This document shows positions 22,226 to 29,088 of a stretch of DNA of 35,740 bases, one piece after another; within the stretch, counting starts at the first letter, position 1, and every line of letters starts with the position of its first letter. The stretch is from a virus. The stretch covers positions 1 through 35,740 of the IMG/VR virus record IMGVR_UViG_3300007735_000668; one strand, written 5' to 3'. A program made the position numbers and the translations under genes. The notes under the pieces are model-generated. The model was not told where the DNA came from and made no database searches. It saw only the letters and a list, made by a program, of their open reading frames with translations.

Positions 22226-24468
22226 AGTCGTGGTTCCTCAGGTGGCATTTCGCCCATTTCCGGTGGCATTTGTTGCATGTCAGGTGGCATCATGCCCATT
22301 TCCTCGCCCATTTGGGGCATTTCGCCCGGCAGCTCCAAGCCGCCTTCGCTCATGGCCAAGTCGCCTGTGCTCATGATGTCGCGCAGGGTCTGCATGACGA
22401 CGTCTTGCACTTGATCGGGCGACATGGCCGCGCCGACTGCGGATAAACGCTGCGTCTCGGCTTGGTAGGCCTTGATCTCGGCTTCGAAATTCTTGCGCTC
22501 CAAGTCCTGCACTTCGATGGACTGACCGACGTTCTGCAACATTTGTTGCATTTGCTGCAGCTCTTGGCCCATCGCTTCCATCTGCTGCTTGGCCATCTGC
22601 ATTTCGGGCGACTCGTCGCTGCCTTCCATAATCTTCGGATCGATGATCTTGGCAAAGCGTGCTGCCATTTCCTGCGCACCAGGCCAGTCCATGTTCTTGA
22701 TGAACAAATCGCCTGCAACCTGCCAGAGCTGCGGGTTGGACTGCAGGATCATGCCCATCGCATCCAGTGCTTCCTGACGCTTGGTGAGATACGACGGGCC
22801 GGTGGTCACCACGACGTCGTACTTACCAACGCCGGGGTTGTAAATCTTGTCGATGACAATGTCGTTCTGGTCGCGAATCTCACGCACCGCTTCTTGCTGC
22901 ATCGGGTCGAGCTTGACCATGTCGGTGTCGCCGTCGACGCCAATAATGCGAGCGATGCGCTGGGTGTCGTAAATCTTCGGAATCAGGTCAACAATTTGAC
23001 GGGTAACGTGCCTAATAGCCCGCGCCAGATTGTCCACGTAATGATAAGTGCCAGTATCAGACTGACGCTCTCGCGCCATAATCGCCTTGCCGGAGCGCTC
23101 GTTAGACGTTGCGCCCAAGCTCGTATCGTACTGGCCAGTCGTTGACTTGATATCATCAGACGCCCCCATCTTGGCTTGGATCAGCCCGGTCTGCGGCAGC
23201 GGCGGTGCGGCGCGCTGCGGTAGCGGCAGCACGGCACCCGAACCATCCGTCACGTCAGGGTTGACCTCCAGATACGGCCAGTTCTGCGTGTTGGCCGTCT
23301 TCCACTGCATTTCGTAGCCTTCAAACTGGCCACCATACCCAATAAACGGTGCCTTGGGCGCCAAGGCCAGCATCTCGGCTTCTTGGCTCGTCCAGTAGTT
23401 GTACATGCGCTGGGCATCCTTGGCGTTGCGCACCAGACCCGACATGTACAGCTTGCCGTCGACTTCAAATTCGTTGCCGATCACGCGGATGACCGGAATC
23501 CAGTGGCCTGCCCAGTCGTTCGACTCGAGCATCTCATAGCCGTTGGTCTTGCACCACTTAACCCGCTTGGCATTCACTTCGCGGGTGCGGATCGGCTTGA
23601 TGCCCATCTGCTTCATCTGCTTGGCCTCGGGCGAACCCTCGAACGCCGTGATGTTGCCTGGGTACAGGTGCAGCGTGGCCTTGTCGTACTCGATGTAGTA
23701 GTACTCAGCGATTCTGACGGTATCCTGGTTGATCCAGACCGAAATCGACTGGTCGCCCACGCCTTGCGCTTGTAGCGTTGAGAGCGGGCTGGCGTCTGGG
23801 AACATGCGCTCGTAGTCGGAACGCTGCAGGTCTTCAGTAATGAAGCACCACTTAGCATCCGCACCGCATGGGTCTTGGATGGTTGGATCCATGTAGACCG
23901 AAAAGCTGTTGCGAATGCGTGCAATCTTAATGTCTTGATCGAACGTGTCGTCGTCGCAGTATTCCGTCAGGATGCGGATGTAGCCTTCGCCGTAGCTGAC
24001 CTGGTTCTCGCAGGCGGTGTCGTAGGCGACATCGGCGTCCGAGATGTACTCGATGTGCCTGACCATACCGTTGTAGATTTCGGCAACTTCAGGGTCAGCG
24101 CGGTCGTCAGCGGGTATAACTTTGCCGCTCGGACGGTTTTGTCTTTGGTCATTGGTGACCTGCCGTACGTGCTGGGGCAGCTTGTTGATCGTCAGCGTCG
24201 GGCGGGCGTTGATGGTCTGCCCTTGCACGGCGCCACGCGTTGCCAACACGTCCGCTGGCCACTGCCAGTGGTTATCGGGCGAGCCTGCATAGAAACGCAG
24301 GTCGTCTAGTTCGTCTTCCCGGCTTTCAGACAGCGCAGAAATGGCCATAGTCAGCCGTTTGCGCATGGTCGACAACACATCTTGTGTGTCTTTCTTCATG
24401 TCGTCTGACGGCGGGTTTCCGCCAATATCAGCGACTTTTGCCGCCTTATTTATGCCGGTGTAGTCCAT
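22222..24468 (-). CDS. P22-like portal protein
   Basis: At 748 residues it matches the P22 gp1 family (725). Recognisable segments are DDLRFYAGSPDNHWQWPADV, TINKLPQHVRQVTNDQRQNR (the usual Q-x-N-R-P segment) and KWCFITEDLQRSDYERMFPD. The C-terminal part is a Gln/Met-rich helix (KQQMEAMGQELQQMQQMLQN), like the portal barrel region, followed by a Met/Pro repeat tail (MMPPDMQQMPPEMGEMPPEE). It forms the dodecameric DNA entry ring at one capsid vertex. Its ATG follows the stop of the 48-aa gene with no gap, so translation is probably coupled. Confidence 0.95.
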   Translation of the reverse strand: MDYTGINKAAKVADIGGNPPSDDMKKDTQDVLSTMRKRLTMAISALSESREDELDDLRFYAGSPDNHWQWPADVLATRGAVQGQTINARPTLTINKLPQHVRQVTNDQRQNRPSGKVIPADDRADPEVAEIYNGMVRHIEYISDADVAYDTACENQVSYGEGYIRILTEYCDDDTFDQDIKIARIRNSFSVYMDPTIQDPCGADAKWCFITEDLQRSDYERMFPDASPLSTLQAQGVGDQSISVWINQDTVRIAEYYYIEYDKATLHLYPGNITAFEGSPEAKQMKQMGIKPIRTREVNAKRVKWCKTNGYEMLESNDWAGHWIPVIRVIGNEFEVDGKLYMSGLVRNAKDAQRMYNYWTSQEAEMLALAPKAPFIGYGGQFEGYEMQWKTANTQNWPYLEVNPDVTDGSGAVLPLPQRAAPPLPQTGLIQAKMGASDDIKSTTGQYDTSLGATSNERSGKAIMARERQSDTGTYHYVDNLARAIRHVTRQIVDLIPKIYDTQRIARIIGVDGDTDMVKLDPMQQEAVREIRDQNDIVIDKIYNPGVGKYDVVVTTGPSYLTKRQEALDAMGMILQSNPQLWQVAGDLFIKNMDWPGAQEMAARFAKIIDPKIMEGSDESPEMQMAKQQMEAMGQELQQMQQMLQNVGQSIEVQDLERKNFEAEIKAYQAETQRLSAVGAAMSPDQVQDVVMQTLRDIMSTGDLAMSEGGLELPGEMPQMGEEMGMMPPDMQQMPPEMGEMPPEEPRL

Positions 24469-24615
24469 TTATTTCGTCTTTTTAGCGGGTTTGGATGCCG
24501 CGCGCTTAACAGCGTAACTTATCGCGACCGCTTGCTTAATCGGTTTTCCACTTTTTACTTCCGTGCGAATGTTCTGTTTGAAGGCTTTTTCCGATTTTGA
24601 CTTCATCAGCGGCAT
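24469..24615 (-). CDS. Small basic phage protein, DUF6496-like (48 aa)
   Basis: The frame from ATG 24615 encodes 48 residues: MPLMKSKSEKAFKQNIRTEV, then KSGKPIKQAVAISYAVKRAA and a lysine-rich end. The S-K-x-A-x-x-x-N-I-x-T-E-x-x-x-G-K-P-x-K-Q-A-V-A-I pattern is a widespread small phage family. AAGGGGAAG precedes the ATG, and the stop is immediately followed by the portal ATG. The high positive charge suggests nucleic-acid contact, perhaps in packaging (inference). Confidence 0.82.
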   Translation of the reverse strand: MPLMKSKSEKAFKQNIRTEVKSGKPIKQAVAISYAVKRAASKPAKKTK

Positions 24616-24616
24616 G

Positions 24617-24778
24617 TTACTTCCCCTTCTTCGCCGTTTTGGCTGATTGCTTGAACGCCTTGGCGGTCGGCGCGCCAGCTGAGCCTGGTTTACGCATCTT
24701 TTCGCCGCTTCCGGCCTTGATGCGCTCGCGTTTAGCGTGAATGTTCGCGTACAGTCCTGGGTCGCCTGGCTTTTTCAT
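24617..24778 (-). CDS. Small basic phage protein (53 aa)
   Basis: The frame from ATG 24778 gives 53 residues containing GLYANIHAKRERIKAGSGEK and MRKPGSAGAPTAKAFKQSAK. This G-L-Y-x-N-I-x-x-K-R-x-R-I-x-x-G-S-G-E-x-M-R-x-P-G motif is common in phages between terminase and portal genes. It is strongly basic and probably disordered, and the function is unknown. The ATG shares a base with the upstream stop (TGATG). Confidence 0.82.
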   Translation of the reverse strand: MKKPGDPGLYANIHAKRERIKAGSGEKMRKPGSAGAPTAKAFKQSAKTAKKGK

Positions 24779-25035
24779 CAGCATTTCCACCTTTTCAATG
24801 ACGCTTTGGCACGTTCGCCATCCTTCGCCTTCGCCGCTACTGCACCCATGCGGGCGCAGAACGACTTTTTCCTACCCTCATCCGCTTTTGTCTTCGGATT
24901 CGGCGCAGGCGGCTTCAAGTTCGAGCCCGTCTCGCGGTTGTACTTCTCACGCCCCTTGGCGGTCAGGCCAGCACCCTTGCTGACCGGCAACTTCTCGCCC
25001 CGTCCAACGCTCAGCGACACGCCTTTCTTAGCCAT
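24778..25035 (-). CDS. Small basic phage protein, DUF6321-like (85 aa)
   Basis: From ATG 25035 the product has 85 residues. The core (EKLPVSKGAGLTAKGREKYN, RETGSNLKPPAPNPKTKADE and GRKKSFCARMGAVAAKAKDG) is the conserved DUF6321 pattern found in many phages near terminase. The start overlaps the terminase stop as TAATG; an in-frame start at 25050 is less likely. The protein is basic with one conserved cysteine (SFCARM). Function unknown, possibly packaging-linked from its fixed position. Confidence 0.85.
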   Translation of the reverse strand: MAKKGVSLSVGRGEKLPVSKGAGLTAKGREKYNRETGSNLKPPAPNPKTKADEGRKKSFCARMGAVAAKAKDGERAKASLKRWKC

Positions 25036-26573
25036 TACGCACCTAACCAACTAGTTGCGGCGACTGGGCGCTGCGTATAGCCATCACTGCGCCGTGCCGC
25101 ACGCTCGTAGCCTGACTCGCGGCTGGCCACCGGAAACGCGAACGTCACCGCAAGGGCGTCTGCTGCATCCGGCGAGGCGAGGCCGCGTGACTTCATCTCT
25201 TTCTTGCCTTCCAAATAGATCGTGCCTGACGAATCGGGCTTCTTCATCGGGCCGGTCAAGTCCGCTTTCAACTGCCGATCATTCGGGATGCTGGCCGTTT
25301 TGAGCCATTCCTTCATCGCGCCCCACATCTCGGCGCGCTTGTTACCCCACATGACCGGCTTGCTGGACTTCCAGCCGAAGTTCACTCCCCGCACCTTGTA
25401 TCGCTGTTCTTTTAACCTGTCAAGTATGCCGTAGCCAAGACCACCTTCATCGATGATCGTCAGTGCTGGCCGGTACTCCTCGATGGCATCGATCACCCGG
25501 CCAACGGTCGTCATGGTGTCCTCGCCGTGGTAGCGCTTGATCGCGACTAAATCCCGTCCTTGCCGGACGACGATGACTGTTGCGTCCGCGCCGCCGCGAG
25601 CTGGGTCAACGCCGATAATAATTGGCGCCGTTTCGTCCTTGTAGCGTGGCCGACTGGCGGCGTCGTCGATAGCACTCGCACCAATAAACTGATCTTCGCC
25701 AGCCGATGGAAATTCACCGTAGACTTCAACCCGAGCCTGCGGCGAATCTTCGCCATACTCCGCAATGATCTGCTCATAGATTTGCTTGTCCGTATCTTCG
25801 ACTGTGCGTGAGTCGATGTTCTCCGTCTGCCAGAAGTTGCGCTTGGCGTGGAAACATTCGTAGAAGTAGCCTTGGTTGCGCCGTGGGTTGCTGAACGCAA
25901 ACCAGTACCGGTCTAGGATTGGTTCGGTGAAGAAGCCCGCACCGACCGACCAGATGGCGTCTGGTATACCGGAGGCTTCATCGAAGATTAGCATCATGCC
26001 GTCGTGGTTGTGCACACCCGCGTAGCTGTCGGGGTTCTCTTCCGACCACAGCTTGCCTTCGGCTGCCCAGTAGCGCGTACCCTTCTTCAAGTCGCGCTCG
26101 ACCAGTTCCGTCAGCCACTTGGCGGGGGTCAGCTTGGTTGCGCTGATCTCCCACCAGTGGTTGTTGATCACCATCGCCTGCCACTTGGTCAGCTCACCCC
26201 ACGTCACGGAGCGCAGCTGCGCCTCACTGTTGGCGGACACGATGACGGAAGACCCGATGCGAGTCGTCAGCATCCACAGCACTAGCCATGACACCAAGGC
26301 TGACTTACCGATACCTCGGCCAGACGCGACCGCTGTGCGCAGGGCGTCCATGTCGACCTGCCCCTTGTTGGTCTTGATGTGCGTGGCAATGCGTCGCAGT
26401 ATCTTGCGCTGCCAGGTGCGCGGTCCTTTGAACTTGGCCAGCGGTGTGTTGGCTTGCCCCCACGGGAACGCGAACAGCACGAACGCCTCGGGGTCGTCGG
26501 CTATCTGCGGCGCCCATAGGCGCGCCATCAGTAGCTGTTCGCCCTCGGCGTCATAGATCGGCTGTTGCGCCAT
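25035..26573 (-). CDS. terL: Terminase large subunit
   Basis: This 512-residue protein is the DNA packaging motor and nuclease. The ATPase domain shows Walker A ASGRGIGKS (residues 83-91) and Walker B MMLIFDEA (193-200, D198 and E199). The RNase H-like nuclease domain shows D323 in GVDPARGG, D375 in IIDEGGLG, and SPDAADAL with D469 and D472 as candidate metal ligands. It works with the small subunit encoded just upstream (23-bp overlap) and docks on the portal. P22 gp2 is 499 residues long. Only a weak binding site precedes the ATG, so coupling to the small-subunit gene is likely. Confidence 0.95.
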   Translation of the reverse strand: MAQQPIYDAEGEQLLMARLWAPQIADDPEAFVLFAFPWGQANTPLAKFKGPRTWQRKILRRIATHIKTNKGQVDMDALRTAVASGRGIGKSALVSWLVLWMLTTRIGSSVIVSANSEAQLRSVTWGELTKWQAMVINNHWWEISATKLTPAKWLTELVERDLKKGTRYWAAEGKLWSEENPDSYAGVHNHDGMMLIFDEASGIPDAIWSVGAGFFTEPILDRYWFAFSNPRRNQGYFYECFHAKRNFWQTENIDSRTVEDTDKQIYEQIIAEYGEDSPQARVEVYGEFPSAGEDQFIGASAIDDAASRPRYKDETAPIIIGVDPARGGADATVIVVRQGRDLVAIKRYHGEDTMTTVGRVIDAIEEYRPALTIIDEGGLGYGILDRLKEQRYKVRGVNFGWKSSKPVMWGNKRAEMWGAMKEWLKTASIPNDRQLKADLTGPMKKPDSSGTIYLEGKKEMKSRGLASPDAADALAVTFAFPVASRESGYERAARRSDGYTQRPVAATSWLGA

Positions 26574-27000
26574 GTGTCAGTTTGGTGGGTAAGGTTTGTG
26601 GTTGCTGTTCGGTGATCAGACCGTCGATCACACGCTCTTGCGCCTGTTGCAGCGCCTGCGTGATGCTGATCTTGTTCGTGATGTCGACACTAATCTCTTG
26701 ACGTGCTGTCCAGCCGTGGCTGTGCTGCAGTATAGCCAGCGCCGCCTTGGCGTCGCCTGCGCGGGCTGCGTTGCGCAGATGCTGCGAGGCCTCCATCTCG
26801 GAGTCAGCACGGCCCTTCTGTTCCGCCATCGCAGCCACAGGATCGAGCTCGCACAGCTGCCGGTACTCGGTCGGCAGCAATCCAGCCGCTAACGCCAGCG
26901 AGTCACCTTTCAGACCCAAAGCAGCGGCGTCATAGATCGCCTGGAGACGCGCTTCGGTCGCCTCCACTTTGCGCGGGGTGAACGGGATGGATTTGAACAT
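26551..27000 (-). CDS. terS: Probable terminase small subunit
   Basis: The 149-residue helical protein lies immediately upstream of the large subunit and overlaps it by 23 bp. An N-terminal helical part (EARLQAIYDAAALGLKGDSL, ALAAGLLPTEYRQLCELDP) looks like a helix-turn-helix DNA-recognition region. A central AGDAKAALAILQHSHGWTAR and a C-terminal helix (ITQALQQAQERVIDGLI) follow, as in other small terminases with C-terminal oligomer-linked tails. No Shine-Dalgarno is seen before ATG 27000. A TAATAT lies eight bases upstream but no matching -35 is evident. The role is inferred from position and domain pattern. Confidence 0.82.
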   Translation of the reverse strand: MFKSIPFTPRKVEATEARLQAIYDAAALGLKGDSLALAAGLLPTEYRQLCELDPVAAMAEQKGRADSEMEASQHLRNAARAGDAKAALAILQHSHGWTARQEISVDITNKISITQALQQAQERVIDGLITEQQPQTLPTKLTHGATADL

Positions 27001-27100
27001 GCGAGGAATATTAGCAAATTATGTTTTGCTTGGGGTGGGAGCTATAAAATAAAAAAAATTTCGCGTAACACCTCCGTGATCGTGACCGCCCAGGCGCCGG

Positions 27101-27120
27101 CCCCCACCCCCCCCTCCCTC
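27101..27120 (-). other. Potential G-quadruplex tract
   Basis: The minus strand reads GAGGGAGGGGGGGGTGGGGG. It contains enough runs of three or more G to fold as a four-stranded quadruplex. It lies about 100 bases upstream of the small terminase gene and next to the repeat array. Confidence 0.5.
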
Positions 27121-27123
27121 AAA

Positions 27124-27268
27124 GTTAGTGAGCACTCACTTCATGCAGCCAGGTTAGTGAGTACTTACTTACAAGTTAGTGAGCGCTTACTAACAGTTGC
27201 TAGCCTAACAAGTTAGTGAGTACTAACTTACAGTTGCTAGCCTGGCAAGTTAGTGAGTACTCACTAAC
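27124..27268. repeat. Five 20-bp palindromic iteron-like repeats
   Basis: Copies start at 27124, 27153, 27175, 27212 and 27249. All begin GTTAGTGAG. The last, GTTAGTGAGTACTCACTAAC (27249-27268), is a perfect palindrome; the others have one or more changes in the right half. The last three are spaced 37 bases apart and their 17-base linkers are nearly identical (AGTTGCTAGCCT then AACAA or GGCAA). The pattern suits binding of a dimeric replication initiator, repressor or small terminase. Confidence 0.9.
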
Positions 27269-27290
27269 ATCTGTGGGCGGTTTAGGTTGC

Positions 27291-27327
27291 CAACAAAAAG
27301 CGAGGGCCGAGGGCCCTTTTTTTGTTG
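27291..27327. terminator. Strong bidirectional intrinsic terminator
   Basis: The core stem AGGGCC/GGCCCT (27303-27308 with 27312-27317) has a GAG loop. It is flanked by CAACAAAAA on the left and seven T then GTTG on the right. The flanks can extend the stem, and each strand has a U-run after the hairpin. No gene on either strand obviously ends here, so it may insulate the two operons or end a short untranslated RNA. Confidence 0.8.
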
Positions 27328-27345
27328 CCTTTTTGCTACTAAATC

Positions 27346-27354
27346 TGTGGATAA
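27346..27354 (-). promoter_or_regulatory. Perfect DnaA box
   Basis: TGTGGATAA on the plus strand is the complement of the consensus DnaA box TTATCCACA. It is set in A/T-rich DNA beside the iteron array. One perfect 9-mer could arise by chance in a genome this size, so its weight comes from its location. Confidence 0.6.
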
Positions 27355-27377
27355 CTTTTTTCTTGCCAAAAAGCTAT

Positions 27378-27588
27378 GTTAGTCATGTTAGTCATGTAGT
27401 CATGGAAATAAAATCGCACGGCGCGCAGACATGCGCACGTCATGGCATGGCATTGTTGCCATATAGATATCAAAAATAAAAACCCTTAAGGTCCAATCTA
27501 AAAAATGACTACGATGACTAACAAATAGTTAAAAGCCTGATCCTGCCTTGATTCCCACGTTAGTCATCACGCGATTTTTCATGACTAA
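27378..27588. repeat. Second repeat family: 9-bp GTTAGTCAT in both orientations
   Basis: GTTAGTCAT occurs at 27378-27386 and 27387-27395, with a shortened GTAGTCAT at 27396-27403. The inverted form ATGACTAAC or a variant occurs at 27505-27512, 27514-27522 and 27581-27588. A further direct copy is at 27559-27567. The motif shares GTTAGT with the larger palindromic repeats, so one protein might bind both. Confidence 0.8.
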
Positions 27589-27653
27589 AAATCAGCTAAA
27601 TTCCGTTACAAATCAGTGCCATTCCGACAACGCAAAAAAGTGTAAAATAATCC

Positions 27654-27681
27654 TTGACATTGCAAAACAATCTGCTACAAT
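27654..27681 (+). promoter_or_regulatory. Strong sigma70-like early promoter
   Basis: A perfect TTGACA (27654-27659) is followed after 16 bases by TACAAT (27676-27681), with TG at 27673-27674 forming an extended -10. It would start transcription near 27688 and drive the plus-strand early operon from 27744. Confidence 0.85.
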
Positions 27682-27743
27682 GGTTTTCAGCAACACAATG
27701 ATTTACAGAGTAACTGACTATTTTTTAATCACGGGAGCAAAAA

Positions 27744-27854
27744 ATGCAGACACTAGAAAAAATTATGGGCGCGATTCTGATAGCAGGTCTTGCCTACACT
27801 TTCATCACAATGGTTTTTTTGGCGATTGCAATCGTCATTAAAAACAGCGTCTAA
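27744..27854 (+). CDS. Membrane microprotein (36 aa)
   Basis: This is the first gene after the strong early promoter. It encodes 36 residues with a hydrophobic segment at about residues 9-32 (AILIAGLAYTFITMVFLAIA) between a short MQTLEKIMG lead and a KNSV end. GGGAG is six bases upstream of the ATG. An inner-membrane location is expected. I know no family for it. The promoter, binding site and closely following genes make a real gene likely. Confidence 0.7.
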   Translation: MQTLEKIMGAILIAGLAYTFITMVFLAIAIVIKNSV

Positions 27855-27901
27855 ACCGAATCAGGCCCGCGCAAGCGGGCCGCAAATCAGGGAGCTAAAA
27901 A

Positions 27902-28048
27902 ATGACTACAGAACAAGCCGCACTCCAGGACGCGCTCAATACTGCGTATTTCGCATTTGCCGCGAATCCGTCCGACGAATCACTATCCGATGCTTACAGC
28001 GCCGCACGTGCGGCATTGTTTGCAGCGTTAACTAATCAAGAGGCCTGA
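27902..28048 (+). CDS. Small unknown early protein (48 aa)
   Basis: The frame from ATG 27902 encodes 48 residues: MTTEQAALQDALNTAYFAFA, then ANPSDESLSDAYSAARAALF and AALTNQEA. It is Ala-rich, acidic and helical, and could form a helical hairpin. GGGAG lies upstream, and the next gene starts three bases after its stop. Function unknown. Confidence 0.7.
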   Translation: MTTEQAALQDALNTAYFAFAANPSDESLSDAYSAARAALFAALTNQEA

Positions 28049-28050
28049 CC

Positions 28051-28341
28051 ATGACTAAATTCGATGGTTTTAAGAACTACGCTACTTGGATGGTCAATTT
28101 CCACATATTTACCGGTTTTGACCCACAGCGAGAACTCAATTATGTGGGTGATGACAATTATTGGAAAAGAAACCTACCGGACGTGCTGCGCGAGTATGCC
28201 GAGGAAACCATTATCTATCGGCATGAGGGCATTGCCGACACGCTGTTAGCTGACTGCGCGCGGCATTTCCTAAGCGAGGTTGATTGGGATCAAATCGCGC
28301 AACGTCTACTCGCTAAACACGCCGAGGTTAACCATGCTTAA
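28051..28341 (+). CDS. Small early protein with NYATW motif, DUF7249-like (96 aa)
   Basis: The 96-residue product starts MTKFDGFKNYATWMVNFHIF. The G-x-x-N-Y-x-T-W segment marks a family of small phage and plasmid proteins (DUF7249-like, from memory). A helical domain follows (LREYAEETIIYRHEGIADTL) with FLSEVDWDQIAQRLLAKH near the end. No catalytic motif is apparent. It lies in the early operon, with the next gene overlapping its end by 8 bp. Family members are of unknown function. Confidence 0.78.
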   Translation: MTKFDGFKNYATWMVNFHIFTGFDPQRELNYVGDDNYWKRNLPDVLREYAEETIIYRHEGIADTLLADCARHFLSEVDWDQIAQRLLAKHAEVNHA

Positions 28342-28420
28342 AGATATTCTTACCATTCTCGGCGCGCTATTTATCGGCGCGTGGCTATACGTGATGCTTG
28401 TTTTCATAATGTCAATGTGA
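28334..28420 (+). CDS. Membrane microprotein (28 aa)
   Basis: The frame from ATG 28334 encodes 28 residues, MLKDILTILGALFIGAWLYV followed by MLVFIMSM. Almost all of it is one membrane helix. It overlaps the previous gene by 8 bp and is followed ten bases later by the next start, a layout that favours a real gene, although its binding site is weak. Function unknown. Confidence 0.55.
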   Translation: MLKDILTILGALFIGAWLYVMLVFIMSM

Positions 28421-28430
28421 GGTGCTGACC

Positions 28431-28733
28431 ATGTCTTATAAAACTGAATTCCCCCATTTTGTACTTGACGTCGAAATTCCTGAGGGCGTCACCGATCAAT
28501 CGTGGCATAACGATGCATGCCCACGTTTTGAGAAGGACTTGCCGGACGGACGCTATCTGAGCATTTGGGTAGATTTCGCAAACCCTGCCGCGCGCGAATC
28601 CTCGGATTGCAACCGCTTTGCGGTAGACCTGCACGAATCCGATACAACGTATCTGCGCACGCTGCTTAGCTCAGACAATTGGCAGGAAATTGTCGATTTC
28701 ATAAATACGCCATTCGAGGAGAAATTGTCATGA
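28431..28733 (+). CDS. Unknown early protein (100 aa)
   Basis: From ATG 28431 (GAGGTG seven bases upstream) the product has 100 acidic residues. It begins MSYKTEFPHFVLDVEIPEGV, with a beta-strand-like core (RYLSIWVDFANPAARESSDC, RFAVDLHESDTTYLRTLLSS). This small acidic alpha/beta protein has no recognised motif. A GTG at 28422 is a weaker alternative start. It overlaps the next gene by ATGA. Acidity and early timing would suit a DNA-mimic or host-inhibitor role, but that is speculation. Confidence 0.75.
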   Translation: MSYKTEFPHFVLDVEIPEGVTDQSWHNDACPRFEKDLPDGRYLSIWVDFANPAARESSDCNRFAVDLHESDTTYLRTLLSSDNWQEIVDFINTPFEEKLS

Positions 28734-28945
28734 GAGAAACTGAACTATTCGGGCATGAGCAATTCGTATGCTATTGGCGCTGCGGTATTGACGATCACGT
28801 CACGGAAATTCACGGCGCTGATTTCTTCACCAAAGAAAACGGCTACTCGGCCGACGATATCGAATCGCTTGCCAATATATTGATCGGCGAATCGGCGGAC
28901 ATTAGCGGCCCGACTCAGTCGCATTACGTGCTGCGCATAGTCTAA
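28730..28945 (+). CDS. Unknown early protein (71 aa)
   Basis: The 71-residue acidic product starts MRETELFGHEQFVCYWRCGI, continues DDHVTEIHGADFFTKENGYS, and has an ADDIESLANILIGES helix. The start at 28730 is supported by GGAG and by the ATGA overlap with the preceding stop. A frame from 28679 would overlap the previous gene deeply. No known family. Confidence 0.72.
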   Translation: MRETELFGHEQFVCYWRCGIDDHVTEIHGADFFTKENGYSADDIESLANILIGESADISGPTQSHYVLRIV

Positions 28946-28957
28946 AAAGGGTGAACC

Positions 28958-29065
28958 ATGTTCAAAGTCTGCGATCACATATTTGCCACACTTTCCGAAG
29001 CAATTGCATATGCGGATTTTTTGGCCGTTACTTGTAACGAATTTGTCTGCGTTGAAGAAGTTTAA
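28958..29065 (+). CDS. Small unknown early protein (35 aa)
   Basis: The frame from ATG 28958 encodes 35 residues: MFKVCDHIFATLSEAIAYAD then FLAVTCNEFVCVEEV, with three cysteines. The AGGG at 28948-28951 is well placed as a binding site. It fills the gap between two larger genes. Composition is compatible with a small folded alpha/beta protein. Function unknown. Confidence 0.6.
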   Translation: MFKVCDHIFATLSEAIAYADFLAVTCNEFVCVEEV

Positions 29066-29088
29066 TAATTATTTGGGAGCAAATAACA

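Larger units (their letters stand above)
27001..27743. other. Non-coding control region between late and early operons
   Basis: This 743-bp stretch has no supportable gene. In order it holds: an A/T-rich block (about 27046-27062), a G-rich minus-strand tract, five copies of a 20-bp palindrome-like repeat, a strong bidirectional hairpin terminator, a perfect DnaA box, seven copies of a 9-bp repeat in both orientations, and a strong plus-strand promoter. It separates the minus-strand late genes from the plus-strand early genes. An origin of replication, a packaging initiation site or a transcription control hub are the candidate roles. Confidence 0.7.

Noticed and set aside
22462-23145. 227-aa plus-strand open frame
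   Set aside because: It lies wholly inside the portal gene on the opposite strand, with no binding site or known motif.
27124-27268. CRISPR-like array
   Set aside because: Repeats are imperfect palindromes with spacings of 22, 29 and 37 bases and near-identical linkers instead of unique spacers; no cas genes are present.
27216-27479. 87-aa plus-strand frame in the control region
   Set aside because: It runs through palindromic repeats, the intrinsic terminator and the DnaA box and has no ribosome binding site.
27548-27841. 97-aa plus-strand frame in the control region
   Set aside because: It spans the strong promoter at 27654-27681 and overlaps the better supported 36-aa gene in another frame.
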